From: Saprospiraceae bacterium
GTDB lineage: Bacteria > Bacteroidota > Bacteroidia > Chitinophagales > Saprospiraceae
Reading direction: 5' to 3'
Assembly: GCA_027031185.1 (NCBI GenBank)
Contig: JALVEF010000452.1
Location: forward strand, 1-7,604
DNA: 7,604 nt
The position numbers and the translations under genes are program-made. Below, piece after piece: positions 7,104 to 7,604 of this stretch. Position 1 is the stretch's first letter; each line of letters begins with the position of its first letter. Below the pieces are notes generated by a model. It saw nothing but the letters and a program-made list of their open reading frames with translations. It was not told the origin of the DNA and made no database searches.

Positions 7104-7418
7104 ATGGCGTTTGAGTTTACCGACGACAATTTTGAGAAGGAAGCGACCCGGGGAGTCGCTATGATTGACTTTTGGGCCGAGTGGTGTGGGCCGTGCCGCA
7201 TCATCGCACCGCATATCGAAGCGCTCAGTCAGGAATACGCCGGCAAAGCCAAAATCGGCAAACTGGATGTGGACAGCAATCCTCAGGTAGCTATCAAGTA
7301 CCGCATCCGCAACATTCCCACCATCCTGATTCTCAAAGACGGTGAAGTTTTTGACAAACACGTCGGCGTGGCATCCAAGGCCCAGCTGGCCGAAAAGCTG
7401 GAAGCTGCGCTCGCCTGA
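7104..7418 (+). CDS. trxA: Thioredoxin
   Basis: A 104-residue cytoplasmic thioredoxin, a dithiol-disulfide oxidoreductase that reduces protein disulfides and is itself reduced by thioredoxin reductase. It has the full family signature: the WCGPC active site (W27, C28, C31), the buried acidic D22 in the strand before it, and the cis-proline P72 in the IPT motif. The length is typical, and there is no signal peptide, so it is the housekeeping cytoplasmic type and not a membrane-bound TlpA/ResA protein. The start ATG at 7104 is preceded by an A-rich stretch. It is transcribed away from the redox operon across a 165-bp gap, so a functional link is not implied. Assignment of the family is certain; the gene symbol is the usual name for this type. 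Confidence 0.97.
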   Translation: MAFEFTDDNFEKEATRGVAMIDFWAEWCGPCRIIAPHIEALSQEYAGKAKIGKLDVDSNPQVAIKYRIRNIPTILILKDGEVFDKHVGVASKAQLAEKLEAALA

Positions 7419-7475
7419 CGGCTATTCCCATATCCGGCGTCCAAAGCATTTTCGGTAGGGGATAAATGTAAGTTT

Positions 7476-7496
7476 ACGCGCCCTTCAGGGGCGCGT
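7476..7496. repeat. Perfect 8-bp GC-rich inverted repeat downstream of thioredoxin
   Basis: ACGCGCCC (7476-7483) and GGGCGCGT (7489-7496) pair perfectly around a 5-nt TTCAG loop, 58 nt after the thioredoxin stop. No T-tract follows on the plus strand, so it is not a standard intrinsic terminator. It may still form the 3' end of the transcript or be a REP-like element. The octamer AGGGGCGC of its right arm recurs inverted as GCGCCCCT at 7593-7600. Confidence 0.55.
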
Positions 7497-7604
7497 GGGG
7501 TTGAGAAGGTCTATCAAGGGGCAAGATATCTGCCCACGTTATCCGGTAGGCGCCTGTCGCTGTCCGGGGCAAGTAGGTGCGGGACAAGTAAAGCGCCCCT
7601 ATTC
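7497..7604. other. Non-coding tail with short inverted and direct repeats
   Basis: I see no gene here. A weaker hairpin is formed by GGGCA (7519-7523) and TGCCC (7531-7535) around AGATATC. The octamer GGGGCAAG appears at 7518-7525 and 7566-7573. The sequence stops at the window edge, so any element starting here cannot be judged. Confidence 0.4.

Noticed and set aside
7577..7604. GTGCGGGACAAG, which resembles a group II intron 5' end (GUGYG)
   Set aside because: Only 28 bases remain in the window, no intron domain or reverse transcriptase can be seen, and a five-base match is too weak.

Overview
The window looks like chromosomal DNA from a Bacteroidota bacterium, and the gene families would fit a Saprospiraceae-type organism. 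This is a judgement from content, not a match. The evidence is a 7TMR-DISM/LytS-type sensor kinase paired with a LytTR regulator, lipoproteins and membrane-anchored proteins of the cell envelope, an A-rich leader instead of a strong Shine-Dalgarno before the thioredoxin gene, and a TAnnTTTG-type -7 element.

Layout, left to right. Positions 1-226 are intergenic and carry three copies of a 13-bp TTCGRCnAGCTCA-type repeat. Positions 227-3062 hold a minus-strand two-component system, in transcription order a 7TM sensor histidine kinase and then a LytTR response regulator that overlaps it by 26 nt. Positions 3186-6938 hold a tightly coupled minus-strand operon of three envelope proteins, in transcription order: a lipoprotein with the copper amine oxidase fold (5202-6938), a membrane-anchored beta-propeller-like protein (5198-5200 start codon, one base after the previous stop), and a di-haem cytochrome c peroxidase lipoprotein (joined to the propeller gene by an ATGA overlap). 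A 165-bp divergent intergenic region follows, then plus-strand thioredoxin (7104-7418) and a hairpin-bearing tail.

The striking part is the three-gene operon. The first protein aligns well with copper amine oxidases over its N3-like and catalytic domains. It keeps the Asn-Tyr pair in which the Tyr normally becomes topaquinone. All three positions that should be copper-binding histidines are something else. Next to it sits a di-haem peroxidase of the CCP/MauG superfamily and a propeller-type partner. This resembles, by composition only, amine dehydrogenase clusters in which a MauG-type di-haem enzyme builds a protein-derived quinone and a propeller subunit accompanies the catalytic one. A copper-independent redox protein, a repurposed binding protein or an alternative-cofactor enzyme are all possible. 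The sequence alone does not decide. The two-component system lies downstream on the same strand, 123 bp after the peroxidase gene, and could be co-regulated with it or regulate it; this is inference.
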